A DNA stretch of 16,884 nucleotides from Thermoflexales bacterium (GCA_017999195.1 JAGOBP010000022.1:1-16884), one strand, 5' to 3'; shown: positions 1 to 8,127, numbered from the stretch's first letter. The notes: generated from the sequence alone by a model not told the origin. Translations and numbers: made by a program.

Positions 1-716
1 TTGGTGTTGGCATCCACGGTCACGGTGTAACCAGCCACCACCCACTCACCCAGCCAGTTCGCGTCGGCGGGCAACACCGCAATACTGCCGCGGAATTCCA
101 CTTCCAGTTCAACCAGCGGGTTGTCTTCCAGCTTGATCTTCTTGGCCCACACCGATTGATCGGCTTGCAGGAAACCGTCCACTTCTACAAAGTCGCCCAC
201 CGCAATCGCGTTCAGGAAGGCGGTCTGCGCTGTGGTGGTGACGAGACGGCCGCTCACCATCAGCGTCAACGTGGGGCTGACGCCCGTCATCGATTCAACC
301 GTGCCCTTGAATTCCACTTCCGGGCCGTGCTCAATTTCCGCCAACCGGAACGCGGCGTCATTGCTGACAGGCGTGATCAATTGATTGGACACATCGTTCG
401 ATTCCGACTCGACATGCGGAACTTCGATCTTTTCGGTTTCAACCGCGCCCGATCGATCTTCCGGCTGAACGGCCGCCACAACATCCGGCCCGGCGTATAC
501 CGTCACAGTGGCAACTTGCGGGATGACCACCATCGCTTGCGGGGCAACGGGGCGCGCGGCTTCGATCTGGGGAGCCGCGTTCGCGCGCACCACCGATCGG
601 GCCGCCGGCACCCGCACGCCTTCATCACCGATCGGCATGGCAAAGGCCGCCGTCGCCGTCGCTGCCAACATCAACACTACACTCAACACCAATCCGAACT
701 TCATTTTCTGAGTCAT
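1..716 (-). CDS. Secreted DUF5666-like protein, 5' part (runs off left edge)
   Basis: Open on the minus strand from ATG at 716 to the window edge (238 codons seen), so the C-terminus is missing. GGAGG at 727-723, 6 bases upstream, fixes the start; a second in-frame ATG lies 4 codons in. Residues 1-26 form a signal peptide (basic MTQKMK start, hydrophobic core, AAFA cleavage site). An Ala/Val/Pro-rich stretch follows, then from about residue 120 a small beta domain containing VEFKGTVES, GRLVTT and AVGDFVEVDG. This is the pattern of DUF5666 (OB-fold-like) domains of exported bacterial proteins. A second copy seems to begin at VEFRGSIAV near the edge, so tandem domains are likely. It is divergent from the SPFH cluster. 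The function of DUF5666 proteins is not known to me; an exported or surface role is inferred from the signal peptide. Confidence 0.8.
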   Translation of the reverse strand, partial: MTQKMKFGLVLSVVLMLAATATAAFAMPIGDEGVRVPAARSVVRANAAPQIEAARPVAPQAMVVIPQVATVTVYAGPDVVAAVQPEDRSGAVETEKIEVPHVESESNDVSNQLITPVSNDAAFRLAEIEHGPEVEFKGTVESMTGVSPTLTLMVSGRLVTTTAQTAFLNAIAVGDFVEVDGFLQADQSVWAKKIKLEDNPLVELEVEFRGSIAVLPADANWLGEWVVAGYTVTVDANT

Positions 717-754
717 TTCAATCCTCCGCTTGGGAATAGGTTGCCCTTAGAGTC

Positions 755-872
755 GAGGCAAGTGCGCAAAGGATATGCCCTCAACCGGAAGACACGACTA
801 AGGTCGGGCGTGACACACCGTGGTCTCAGACCAAAGTCCAATCGGCGGACACGAGTATAATTGACTTGCCTC
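755..872. promoter_or_regulatory. Inverted repeats in the divergent intergenic region
   Basis: The gap between the divergent genes (717-926) holds a perfect 9-base inverted pair, GAGGCAAGT at 755-763 and ACTTGCCTC at 864-872. The right arm overlaps the proposed -35 box at 861-866. Between them lies a 13-base palindrome, TGGTCTCAGACCA, at 821-833. These could be operator half-sites shared by both genes. Function is inferred from position and symmetry only; no regulator gene is nearby. Confidence 0.3.
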
Positions 873-888
873 ACGTTTATGCTATATT
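861..888 (+). promoter_or_regulatory. Sigma70-type promoter for the SPFH cluster
   Basis: TTGACT at 861-866 and TATATT at 883-888 are separated by 16 bases. Transcription would begin near 895, about 30 bases before the ATG at 927. This is the best promoter-like pair in the intergenic region. A TATAAT at 856-861 overlaps it but has no good -35 partner. Confidence 0.5.
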
Positions 889-926
889 TCCTTAGCGAAA
901 TGCGCGTCCATATTGCGGATTAACTT

Positions 927-2252
927 ATGAAGAACCTGCGCCGTCGTCTGCAAAAGTTATCCCCTGGTTGGCTGGCTGCCCTGGCACTGCTGTCCCTGTT
1001 TAGCTGTGTGGTGCTGAACGCTCGCCCCAGCTTCGACTTAATCTGGATCGCGCTCACGGCCCTGCTCGCAGGCGGCGTCACGTTTCTCGTGCTGGCCCCC
1101 AAGCTGTTACCCATTGCCAATACCCGCGCTGAATACAATGGTGCGTACCGACTGTTCGGCAGATATCTGTTCAATGGACGAATCCCCATGTCAGTGGTGC
1201 GCGACGGCAAAGTGGTTGCGGCCGCCAGTGTTACCCCCCCAAAAGGCAAGCCCAATGGCAAGCCTGACGAGGAACGCGAGGCATCTGGGCGCGGGGTCAT
1301 TGTCACCGACAGCACCAGCGTGATTGTGCTGCGGACCACCACGGGCATTTCACGCATCGTTGGGTCAGGCACAGAACGCGACCAATCGCCATCGGGCGTC
1401 ATCTTCACCGAGTGGAACGAAGAGATCGACACGATCATCGATCTGCGTCCGCAAATCCGGCTGACACTGCCGCCGTTTCCAGCCACGACCAACGACGGCA
1501 TGACGGTGGACGCCAAAGTCATCGCTTTCTTTTCGCTGAAGCGTGTCAAATCGCGCCGCATGCGCGATCTGGTCAAAGAACCGATGCGCTGGCCGCCGCC
1601 CTTCATCTGGCATACGCACCCCATGTGGCAGGCGCTGAACGCGCGGCGCACGCTGCGCAAAGACGACAAACCACAACGCACCGGCTGGGCCGACGGCATC
1701 CTGACCGTAGCCGTGCCGCAGTTGCGACAAATCATCGCGCGTTATACGCTGGACTATTTGACCGCGCCGCTAGGCCAGCCTAAACATCCGCGCTTTGCTA
1801 TTCGCAACGAACTGGTCGACTTCGTCCGGCAGCGGTTGGATGTCGGCGATGAGTTCAATCGCCCATCCGGCTTGGACGTGCGCTTTATGGCCGTGCCCTT
1901 AATGTGGCCGTCATCAGACGTGCAGCGCCAGCGTATCGAGTCATGGAAGAACGAGTGGCGGCGACGCACCGATGAAATCGAAGGCCGCGCTGAAGCAGAA
2001 GCCATTCGCACCCGCGAGATGGCGCGCGCGCAAGTGCAGGGTGAAATGACGGCGCGCATCAACGATGCGTTGAAAGAGGCGCAGGCCAGCGGCACCGGCA
2101 ATCACGATCTCATCACGCTGCGCTTCCTGGAAGCCATGGAAAAGATGGCGAAAGATCCCACCACGCGCGCGCTGCTGACGCTGGATTCGCTGAAGATCCT
2201 GCAACAACTGCGGCAGATGTTGGCACCCGAGCAACCGGGGAGCAAGTCATGA
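927..2252 (+). CDS. SPFH/Band 7 membrane protein, first of a paralogous pair
   Basis: 441 residues. A basic N-terminus is followed by two hydrophobic segments (about 14-32 and 36-61) forming a membrane hairpin, which leaves the rest in the cytoplasm. Residues about 120-300 match the SPFH/Band 7 layout: GVIVTDSTSVIVL, an IDLRPQ strand, then TTNDGMTVDAKVIAFFSL, equivalent to the 'tkDGipv.vd..v.y' core of prohibitins and stomatins. The tail (about 335-435) is charged and Ala/Glu-rich, probably coiled coil. It resembles the tail of the next gene: WKNEWRRR versus WKAEWNRR, and ITLRFLEAMEKM versus IVLRFIDTLEALM. SPFH proteins oligomerise into membrane-bound rings or rafts, and paired genes (as in HflK/HflC) form hetero-oligomers; a similar partnership is inferred here. 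The stop overlaps the next start (ATGA, 2249-2252), so translation is coupled. The Shine-Dalgarno is weak (GGAT). Confidence 0.8.
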   Translation: MKNLRRRLQKLSPGWLAALALLSLFSCVVLNARPSFDLIWIALTALLAGGVTFLVLAPKLLPIANTRAEYNGAYRLFGRYLFNGRIPMSVVRDGKVVAAASVTPPKGKPNGKPDEEREASGRGVIVTDSTSVIVLRTTTGISRIVGSGTERDQSPSGVIFTEWNEEIDTIIDLRPQIRLTLPPFPATTNDGMTVDAKVIAFFSLKRVKSRRMRDLVKEPMRWPPPFIWHTHPMWQALNARRTLRKDDKPQRTGWADGILTVAVPQLRQIIARYTLDYLTAPLGQPKHPRFAIRNELVDFVRQRLDVGDEFNRPSGLDVRFMAVPLMWPSSDVQRQRIESWKNEWRRRTDEIEGRAEAEAIRTREMARAQVQGEMTARINDALKEAQASGTGNHDLITLRFLEAMEKMAKDPTTRALLTLDSLKILQQLRQMLAPEQPGSKS

Positions 2253-4012
2253 GCACCCAGGCCAAGTCCCGCCGCCATCACGTAGCCGATTGGATCGTGC
2301 ATCATCCGCGCTTGTTCGCGCGGCTGCGGCTGATCGGTTTCGTGTTCGGTCTTGTAGCGCTGGCCATCGTCGGCACCAGTTGGTCAGCCTCGATTGTGCC
2401 AACCTATTACGATCCTGCGCAACGCTGTGCCTACAATGCCGTCGAAGCCGCGCCGCCGCCGATAGCCGATCAAGTCCCTGTCAATCAGGAGTTTGTGATC
2501 GCGTGGCGCTTTGCTAATACCGGTTCATGTGAGACTTGGACTGGCGCCAAACTGGTGCGCCGCAACGACGCAGTGCAAGGGGCAGTCAGCGCCTATTCAG
2601 TCGGCTCACCGGTTGCCGATCCGTTACTGCCGCCTGCGCTGTCTGGCCTGGGCAGTGTTCAGGCGACGGTTGCGTTGACGGCACCCGCGCAAGCCGGCAT
2701 CTACGTCACCGAATGGCAGCTATTCGCCGCAAACAATCAGCCGTTCGGGCCAGTGATGGTGCGCCAGATTCAGGTCTACACACCCGATGCGCCGCCAACA
2801 CAATTTGCCGCCAACCCGCCGCGCCTCGATCCGTTTGGCGCACTTCGGACAGCCGCCTCGCTAGTATTCTACGCGCTGCCCGCGCTGCTAGCGGTGATCT
2901 TTGTCATGTGGCGAGCCGTGGACTTTATGAATGCACTATATGGCTTGAAGCGGCCAGCCAGCAGTTCACGGCATATCGTGTCGATGTTGTTCGGCATTCG
3001 AACACCGGTGATTAGTTTGTCTGAGGGCAAGCTCGAGCATGACCCAGAGACAGTAGCCACCGAAGTCATTGGTGGACCGGCTTCGCTGACCGTGGCCGAT
3101 TCGAGCGCAGCTGTGATCGAGCGCGGCGGCGGCTTCTCGCGCGTCATAGGGCCAGGCATCACCTTCCTGTTACCGCACGAGCGAGTACGTGGTGCGATCG
3201 ATCTGCATACCCAACATCGCACGGCGCACGAAAAAGTCATGACGAAAGACGGCATTCCGGTGGAAGTGGACGTCGATCTAGCCTTCCGCATTACCGACCG
3301 CTTAATGCCCGGCGACGCCGAACACATTCCGCCACCGGCCCTGAGCCTGACGACGCGCTTAAAACAAAAACTGGGGCTGCACGTTAACCCCGCCCTGCTG
3401 GAAGCCAGCCGGGAACATCCTTTTTCGCGCGAGGCCGTGCGGCGCGCGGTCTATGAGACGGCGGTGGCTTCGCCCGATCGCGCACCCGATTGGGCCGCGT
3501 CGTTTACGGGCGTCCGGGCTGGCGATATTTCGGATCAGTTGGTGGAGATGCGGCTCGATGAAATCCTCGCGCCTGATAGCGCGGAGCACCCATTGCGCGA
3601 AGTGCCGAAGATTGGCCTGGAGACAGCCCGCAAAGGGGCTGAGCCGATGGGCATCGACGTGATCGATATGACGATGGGCACGGTCGATCTGCTGAAGGAA
3701 CACAAGGCACTGGTGGGCGATCAGATGCTATTGAACTGGAAGGCGGAGTGGAATCGCCGCGCGACGGTGCTCGTCGCGCAAGGCGCAGCGAAGAAGATGC
3801 AATTGACTGAAGAGGCGCGCGCTGAGGCGCAGGCCAATATGATTCAGGCGCTGACGGAGGGCTTTAGGATTGCGACAGGCGAGAATCCAACGGAAGATGT
3901 GTCACGCGAAGTGATCGTGTTGCGCTTTATTGATACGCTGGAAGCATTGATGCAAAATCAAAGTAAAGACTCGAACGACACACCACCCAATGTTGATCTG
4001 CTTATGTCATAA
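2249..4012 (+). CDS. SPFH/Band 7 protein with extracytoplasmic NBR1-like Ig domain
   Basis: 587 residues. A basic N-terminus and TM1 (about 28-50) are followed by an extracytoplasmic domain (about 68-178) and TM2 (about 201-222), which returns the chain to the cytoplasm. The outer domain has the NBR1-type Ig signature: VPVNQEFVIAWRFANTG, a Trp after the Cys in CETWTG, and a late strand GIYVTEWQLFA. The cytoplasmic part contains a canonical Band 7 core from about 270: AVIERGGGFSRVIGPGITF, then MTKDGIPVEVDVDLAFRI. A tail related to the upstream gene (about 490-570, EEARAEAQANM) is probably coiled coil. In bacteria NBR1-like Ig domains often sit on surface proteins; placing one between the two membrane segments of an SPFH protein suggests an external sensing or binding role (inference). 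It is coupled to the preceding gene by a 4-base overlap, and the two products are likely partners. I know of no standard name for this arrangement. Confidence 0.82.
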   Translation: MSTQAKSRRHHVADWIVHHPRLFARLRLIGFVFGLVALAIVGTSWSASIVPTYYDPAQRCAYNAVEAAPPPIADQVPVNQEFVIAWRFANTGSCETWTGAKLVRRNDAVQGAVSAYSVGSPVADPLLPPALSGLGSVQATVALTAPAQAGIYVTEWQLFAANNQPFGPVMVRQIQVYTPDAPPTQFAANPPRLDPFGALRTAASLVFYALPALLAVIFVMWRAVDFMNALYGLKRPASSSRHIVSMLFGIRTPVISLSEGKLEHDPETVATEVIGGPASLTVADSSAAVIERGGGFSRVIGPGITFLLPHERVRGAIDLHTQHRTAHEKVMTKDGIPVEVDVDLAFRITDRLMPGDAEHIPPPALSLTTRLKQKLGLHVNPALLEASREHPFSREAVRRAVYETAVASPDRAPDWAASFTGVRAGDISDQLVEMRLDEILAPDSAEHPLREVPKIGLETARKGAEPMGIDVIDMTMGTVDLLKEHKALVGDQMLLNWKAEWNRRATVLVAQGAAKKMQLTEEARAEAQANMIQALTEGFRIATGENPTEDVSREVIVLRFIDTLEALMQNQSKDSNDTPPNVDLLMS

Positions 4013-4035
4013 CAGTGTCGCTGGAGCGGCGCAAT

Positions 4036-5163
4036 ATGGACGACAACCTATCAATCCTAAATCTACTAAATCGGCTCAAAAAAGATCTGCCGAAAATGGC
4101 GAGCGATCAAATAGACCAAATGGAGAAGGCCTTGGACCTTGCCGTCGACGCTATGTGGTTGAGCCGACGGCATCATCATGCCGAAGCCATTCGTGCGGCC
4201 GAAAAAGCGGTTTACTTAGCACGACACAAAGCCGAGATACACGGCATTGCATTGCTGTATCTGGGTGCAGTACGCTTTGAGACTGAAAAAAACGAGCAAC
4301 GGCAGATGGCATTTCAGGATTGCACACATGCCATTAGAGAACTTGCATTGTATCCGCACAACCGCGCACTGGCTGAAGCTGTCTGCGCTCAGACCGCACT
4401 GGGGCTGAATCAAGCAAGGAGCATTGTCACTGCGCTTGATTACTTAGGGAAAGCAGCCAATACACTAAAACAGCTGGGCAAAGAAGCACTAGAACGTGGA
4501 AAGAAACTAGAAACGGAAGGCTATGAAAACTTACGGGCCGAAGTGCTTTCATTGGTGGAACAGCTAAATGAATCACTTATCACCATCAAATCAGAGTCTA
4601 TTGGCAGCGTCATTTCCGATTCACGGCCTGTGTCTCAAGCCTCAGCGAGCACACCTGAACCACCCAAGACAACAGGGTTGGGAGGCCAGAGAATAAAATT
4701 GACCATTCCCACTCAGCTTGTGTGGCCAGTGCCGGAGTCTACAAAAATTGAAATCTTGCCAGTATTCGGTGACGCCAAGATAGATTTCGTTGATGCGTTC
4801 CAACTGTCGTTGAATGGCAAGCTCTATCGAGTTGAATCCGCCAACCCTAAAGATGACAGTGGCTCTGTGCGGATACAGGTTGGTCAGCAATACGCTGCTT
4901 ATGAGACACAAGTCCAGCCCCGTCGACGCGTCTTAGTGCGTTGTCAAGATTGGTTAGAGCAATCTCTTCAACAGATTGTTGTCGCGGACGATATTCAACA
5001 CAAGGTATGGATAGACGATGCTGAATCCAACGCCCCTTACACTTTAATTCATGTGATAGGTGCCGATCGCTCATGGAGCACTACTGGTAGTAGCGCTCAC
5101 ACTGAGCCGTCGCCCCGGATTATTGGTATCGTTGAAGCAATCTTGACTCCGGTTACAGCCTGA
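4036..5163 (+). CDS. Helical-repeat (TPR-like) plus beta-domain protein
   Basis: 375 residues from the ATG at 4036, chosen because GGAG at 4023-4026 is 9 bases upstream. A GTG at 4015 would add 7 residues but lies only 2 bases after the previous stop, with no Shine-Dalgarno. Residues about 25-185 are all-alpha with TPR-like Ala-rich helices (HAEAIRAAEKAVYLARH, GIALLYLGAV). A Ser/Pro linker (186-217) leads to a beta-rich domain (218-372) with LNGKLYRVE, VGQQYAAYE and the C-terminal RIIGIVEAILTP. The order and motifs match the protein at 8216-9625: GIAFLYQAVV, VDDQRYRIA, PGQTYTVVE, PIYGVVEAVLSP. The two are paralogs, but this one lacks the GrpE-like extension and has lower G+C. No catalytic motif or membrane segment is seen; an adaptor role in the cytoplasm is inferred. 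I do not recognise the beta domain. Confidence 0.75.
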   Translation: MDDNLSILNLLNRLKKDLPKMASDQIDQMEKALDLAVDAMWLSRRHHHAEAIRAAEKAVYLARHKAEIHGIALLYLGAVRFETEKNEQRQMAFQDCTHAIRELALYPHNRALAEAVCAQTALGLNQARSIVTALDYLGKAANTLKQLGKEALERGKKLETEGYENLRAEVLSLVEQLNESLITIKSESIGSVISDSRPVSQASASTPEPPKTTGLGGQRIKLTIPTQLVWPVPESTKIEILPVFGDAKIDFVDAFQLSLNGKLYRVESANPKDDSGSVRIQVGQQYAAYETQVQPRRRVLVRCQDWLEQSLQQIVVADDIQHKVWIDDAESNAPYTLIHVIGADRSWSTTGSSAHTEPSPRIIGIVEAILTPVTA

Positions 5164-5214
5164 TACAAATCTGTGCATCGGCCTGTTAGGCAAAACATCA
5201 AGAGTAACAAATTT

Positions 5215-8010
5215 ATGACATCAGCAGACGGTGAAAATCAAGCTAACTTACCGCCCATTTCCCCAAATAATGTGCCGTCGCCCACCGAAAGTCCAAGTGG
5301 GGATGCAGCGACAATTATTGTAGGGCAAATCAATAATCCACCTTCAGATCCAATCCAGCAGACCAATGCGCAAGGTGAGGATCAATCTAGTTTAGCCCCC
5401 GGTCCACAAAATGACGCGCCCCAGACTTCTGAAAGTCTACCCTCCAGTGAAACAGACGGCGGTCAGCAGATTACGGCTGATACAGTGACGATTAATGACG
5501 AGGTCGTTGAGCGCCATAAAGTTACACAACATATTTTTCAGTTGATCCTTGCCGGAAGAGAATCTGGGAAAGTTTCCTCATTTATTCAGGTAAACTTTGG
5601 CAAGGTAACGCTTACAGACTTAATGTTAGCAGGAATCAGCTTTAGACAAGCAAACTTGACTGAATCGCACATCGAACGGGTTGACTTCACAGAGGCAGAC
5701 TTGTTTGGGGCCGTTCTAAAGAGCGTCACACTCAATGCCGTTGACCTAGATTCGTCCGACCTGCGGCTGGCCGATTTGAGTGATGCAAAGCTAACCAACT
5801 CAAAGCTAAGACAGGCCAAACTCTTCCAGGCCAATGGGCGAAGAGCGATCTTTAGTGGTGTGAATTTGCGCGATGCTGATTTACGCGAAGCACAAATGCA
5901 AGGGGCAATCTTTTCAGACACAGACTTAAGCAACGCACATCTGGAAGGGGCTGATTTTACTGGAGCCACGTTCCCCAACACGGCCTTTGTTGGAGCGACT
6001 AAAGACGACTACACCAAATTCGATCCTTTTCCACTAAATTTATGGGAATTGGCCAATTTACCAATCCCCCAAGTGCCTCAGTCTGGGCACGCTGCCGCGA
6101 GGAGTGAGCCAACGACCAGCACATCCTCTCGCTCTGGGGGCGCAAATCTTGAAGGAGAGCAAATTCATGTTAAAGGAGACGTTAGCGGTCGAGACAAATT
6201 CATTCTTAATTTGACACAACAACTAGCGAAAAATTCTTCATCAGATCTAACTGAGGAAGCTTTGCTGAAGTATCTAACGGCTTCTGTTATTGGTGATTCG
6301 ATTAGAGACGCCGCGACTGCTATTGCAAGGCGAATCAATAATCCACCTTCAGATCCAATCCAGCAGACCAATGCGCAAGGTGAGGATCAATCTAGTTTAG
6401 CCCCCGATCCACAAAATGACGCGCCCCAAACTTCTGAAAGTCTGCCCTCTTGTGAAGCAGACGATGATCAGCAGACTCCGGCTACGGCTGATATAGTGGC
6501 AATAAACGGCGAGGCTGTTGAGCGCTATAAAGTTACCCAACATATTTTTCAGCTGATCCTTGCCGGAAGAGAATCTGGGAAAGTTCCCTCATTTATTCAG
6601 GTAAACTTTGGCAAGGTAACGCTTACAGATCTAATGTTAGCAGGAATCAGTTTTAGACAAGCAAACTTGACTGAATCACGCATTGAGCGGGTTGATCTCG
6701 GGAGAGCAGATTTGTTTAGCGCTATTCTAAAAGGTGCCAAATTTGATGGCGTGAATTTGAATTCGGCCGATCTGCGGTTTGCCGACTTGACCGATGCACA
6801 GTTAACTAATTCTAATCTGCGACAGGCCAAGCTCTTCCAGACAAATGGGCGAGAAACCGTCTTTAAGGGCGTAGATTTGCGCGATGCCGATTTACGCGAA
6901 GCACAAATGCAAGGGGCAATCTTTTCAGACACGGACCTAAGTAACGCACGCTTGGAAGGAGCGGATTTTACCGGAGCAAGGTTCCCCGATACTATTCTTG
7001 TTGGTGCAACCAAGGATGCCCAGACTAGACTCGATCCGATTCCGCTCAGTTTATGGGAGCGGGCTAATCCGCCAACTCAACAAGCGTCTCAGTCTGTCCA
7101 AGCGGGCGAAGTCGCTGCACAAAAGAATAATACATCTCCACGATCCGGCGGCGTCGACGTTGAAGCGAAACAAATTCACGTTGACGGAGATATCACTGGC
7201 AATGACAAGTATATTAGTAACCTCATTCTTAATTTGACACAACAACTCTCCAAGAATTCCTCATTGGACCCAGCTCAAGAAGCTTTATTAAAATATCTAA
7301 CAGCTTCCGTTATCGGCGCATCAATTAGAGATGCAGCGACAGCCATTGCAAAAGATCCAATTAAACAGCATATTGCCAAGAATGATCTGCCTCTGATAGA
7401 CGATTTCATTAGAGAATCGTTGCCGTTAGTGACTGAATACCTCAAGGCAAAGATTACATCTCAGACACCGCTTCCGCTGGACGACGAAACAAAAAAAACG
7501 CCTACCCTCCATTCTTTTTCCCTGCCCGAATCCATTGAGGATTTCAGCCGGCAAGACTTCTCCAAGAGTGATCTCACTGCTAGAAGTTTTGTCCGCGCGC
7601 ATCTGCCGCATGCTAATTTGAGCAACGTGAAAGGTCAAAAGGTTTCATTTAAGCAAGCTAACCTTGAAGGAACCAATTTGAGTGCGGCCCAATTAGAAGG
7701 CGCAGTTTTCAAATATGCCTATCTCGGCGGGGCAGATCTCCGCGGAGCACAACTGCAGGATGCTGATCTCTCTGATGCAAACTTAACTAATGCCAAACTA
7801 TCGTCTGTGAACTTAACACGTGCCAATTTGTCACACACTATTCTAAGAGAAGCTAATTTACAAAATGCGGACCTTCATGATGCTAACTTGTCCGGCGCTG
7901 ACTTCTCTCGTGCCAATCTTCGCAATGCACAACATCTCACCCAAGCCCAACTCGATTCCGCCAAAAGCCTCTCGGGCGCAATCATGCCGGACGGCAAAAT
8001 TCATCCCTAA
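5215..8010 (+). CDS. Large pentapeptide-repeat protein with internal tandem duplication
   Basis: 931 residues from the ATG at 5215 (weak AAGAG 10 bases upstream); an in-frame GTG at 5173 would add 14 residues but has no Shine-Dalgarno. Three pentapeptide (A(D/N)LxX) arrays, expected to fold as right-handed quadrilateral beta-helices, lie at about 126-262, 461-597 and 766-915. Typical runs are ANLTESHIERVDF, DADLREAQMQGA and ADLHDANLSGADF. The first two arrays belong to a duplicated module (residues 30-364 and 365-705). Each module has an Asn/Gln/Pro-rich disordered lead, a short helix (VTQHIFQLILAGRESGKV), the array, then a strand motif GDVSGRDK (321-328) or GDITGNDK (658-665), and a helical end (EEALLKYLTASVIG). 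A unique helical stretch (706-765) precedes the last array, which closes with IMPDGKIHP, an ending I associate with pentapeptide proteins. No enzyme domain is present. A scaffold role is inferred. G+C is about 47% in sample lines, lower than the flanks. Confidence 0.85.
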   Translation: MTSADGENQANLPPISPNNVPSPTESPSGDAATIIVGQINNPPSDPIQQTNAQGEDQSSLAPGPQNDAPQTSESLPSSETDGGQQITADTVTINDEVVERHKVTQHIFQLILAGRESGKVSSFIQVNFGKVTLTDLMLAGISFRQANLTESHIERVDFTEADLFGAVLKSVTLNAVDLDSSDLRLADLSDAKLTNSKLRQAKLFQANGRRAIFSGVNLRDADLREAQMQGAIFSDTDLSNAHLEGADFTGATFPNTAFVGATKDDYTKFDPFPLNLWELANLPIPQVPQSGHAAARSEPTTSTSSRSGGANLEGEQIHVKGDVSGRDKFILNLTQQLAKNSSSDLTEEALLKYLTASVIGDSIRDAATAIARRINNPPSDPIQQTNAQGEDQSSLAPDPQNDAPQTSESLPSCEADDDQQTPATADIVAINGEAVERYKVTQHIFQLILAGRESGKVPSFIQVNFGKVTLTDLMLAGISFRQANLTESRIERVDLGRADLFSAILKGAKFDGVNLNSADLRFADLTDAQLTNSNLRQAKLFQTNGRETVFKGVDLRDADLREAQMQGAIFSDTDLSNARLEGADFTGARFPDTILVGATKDAQTRLDPIPLSLWERANPPTQQASQSVQAGEVAAQKNNTSPRSGGVDVEAKQIHVDGDITGNDKYISNLILNLTQQLSKNSSLDPAQEALLKYLTASVIGASIRDAATAIAKDPIKQHIAKNDLPLIDDFIRESLPLVTEYLKAKITSQTPLPLDDETKKTPTLHSFSLPESIEDFSRQDFSKSDLTARSFVRAHLPHANLSNVKGQKVSFKQANLEGTNLSAAQLEGAVFKYAYLGGADLRGAQLQDADLSDANLTNAKLSSVNLTRANLSHTILREANLQNADLHDANLSGADFSRANLRNAQHLTQAQLDSAKSLSGAIMPDGKIHP
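5302..6306 (+). repeat. Tandem duplication inside the pentapeptide gene, unit 1
   Basis: A 1005-base (335-codon) unit. Its start is defined by GATGCAGCGACA at 5302, which recurs as GACGCCGCGACT at 6307 and GATGCAGCGACA at 7330. Stretches such as 5328-5400 and 5536-5660 are almost identical to unit 2 exactly 1005 bases downstream, whereas the middle of the pentapeptide array (about 5690-5830) has diverged more. Confidence 0.85.
6307..7329 (+). repeat. Tandem duplication inside the pentapeptide gene, unit 2
   Basis: The second copy, 1023 bases (341 codons), is in the same frame and 18 bases longer than unit 1, with extra codons in the linker before and after the GDITGNDK motif. The boundary sequence (codons for DAAT) occurs before unit 1, between the units and after unit 2, as expected if repeats arose by recombination between short homologies. 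Confidence 0.85.
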
Positions 8011-8031
8011 ACAAGGACACTTTCTATCACA

Positions 8032-8127
8032 ATGCCCATCTCCCTCCACCTCTCACCCGAAGTCGGCAACGCACTGAGCCAACATCAACCCATCACCGTA
8101 CCCTGCGCAACGCCGCCAACCGCATGA
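8032..8127 (+). pseudogene. Truncated 5' copy of psuG
   Basis: A 31-codon ORF starting MPISLHLSPEVGNALSQHQP aligns with the start of intact psuG at 9713 (MPITLHLSPEVRNALANHQP). About 46 of the first 60 bases match. Seven of the 14 mismatched bases are silent third-position changes, so the copy diverged while still a functional gene. Similarity stops near 8094, before the catalytic Glu25 of psuG; the frame then runs into unrelated sequence and stops at TGA 8125-8127. Weaker similarity to the region upstream of real psuG extends back through AAGGA to the end of the preceding gene. Confidence 0.7.

Noticed and set aside
156..860. 234-codon plus-strand ORF
   Set aside because: Arg/His-rich, with no recognisable domain; it lies opposite the DUF5666-like gene, which has a signal peptide and Shine-Dalgarno, and runs through the divergent promoter region.
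920..1735. 271-codon minus-strand ORF
   Set aside because: Opposes the SPFH gene; the Arg/Ser/Pro-rich product has no domain or ribosome site.
5173..5214. GTG start for the pentapeptide protein
   Set aside because: No Shine-Dalgarno and only 9 bases after the preceding stop; the ATG at 5215 has a weak AAGAG and suits the low-complexity N-terminus.
5586..7013. Minus-strand ORFs of 131 and 138 codons, similar to each other, inside the pentapeptide gene
   Set aside because: They are antisense shadows of the two duplicated pentapeptide arrays; their mutual similarity follows from the duplication. Ser/Ala/Lys-biased composition, no Shine-Dalgarno.
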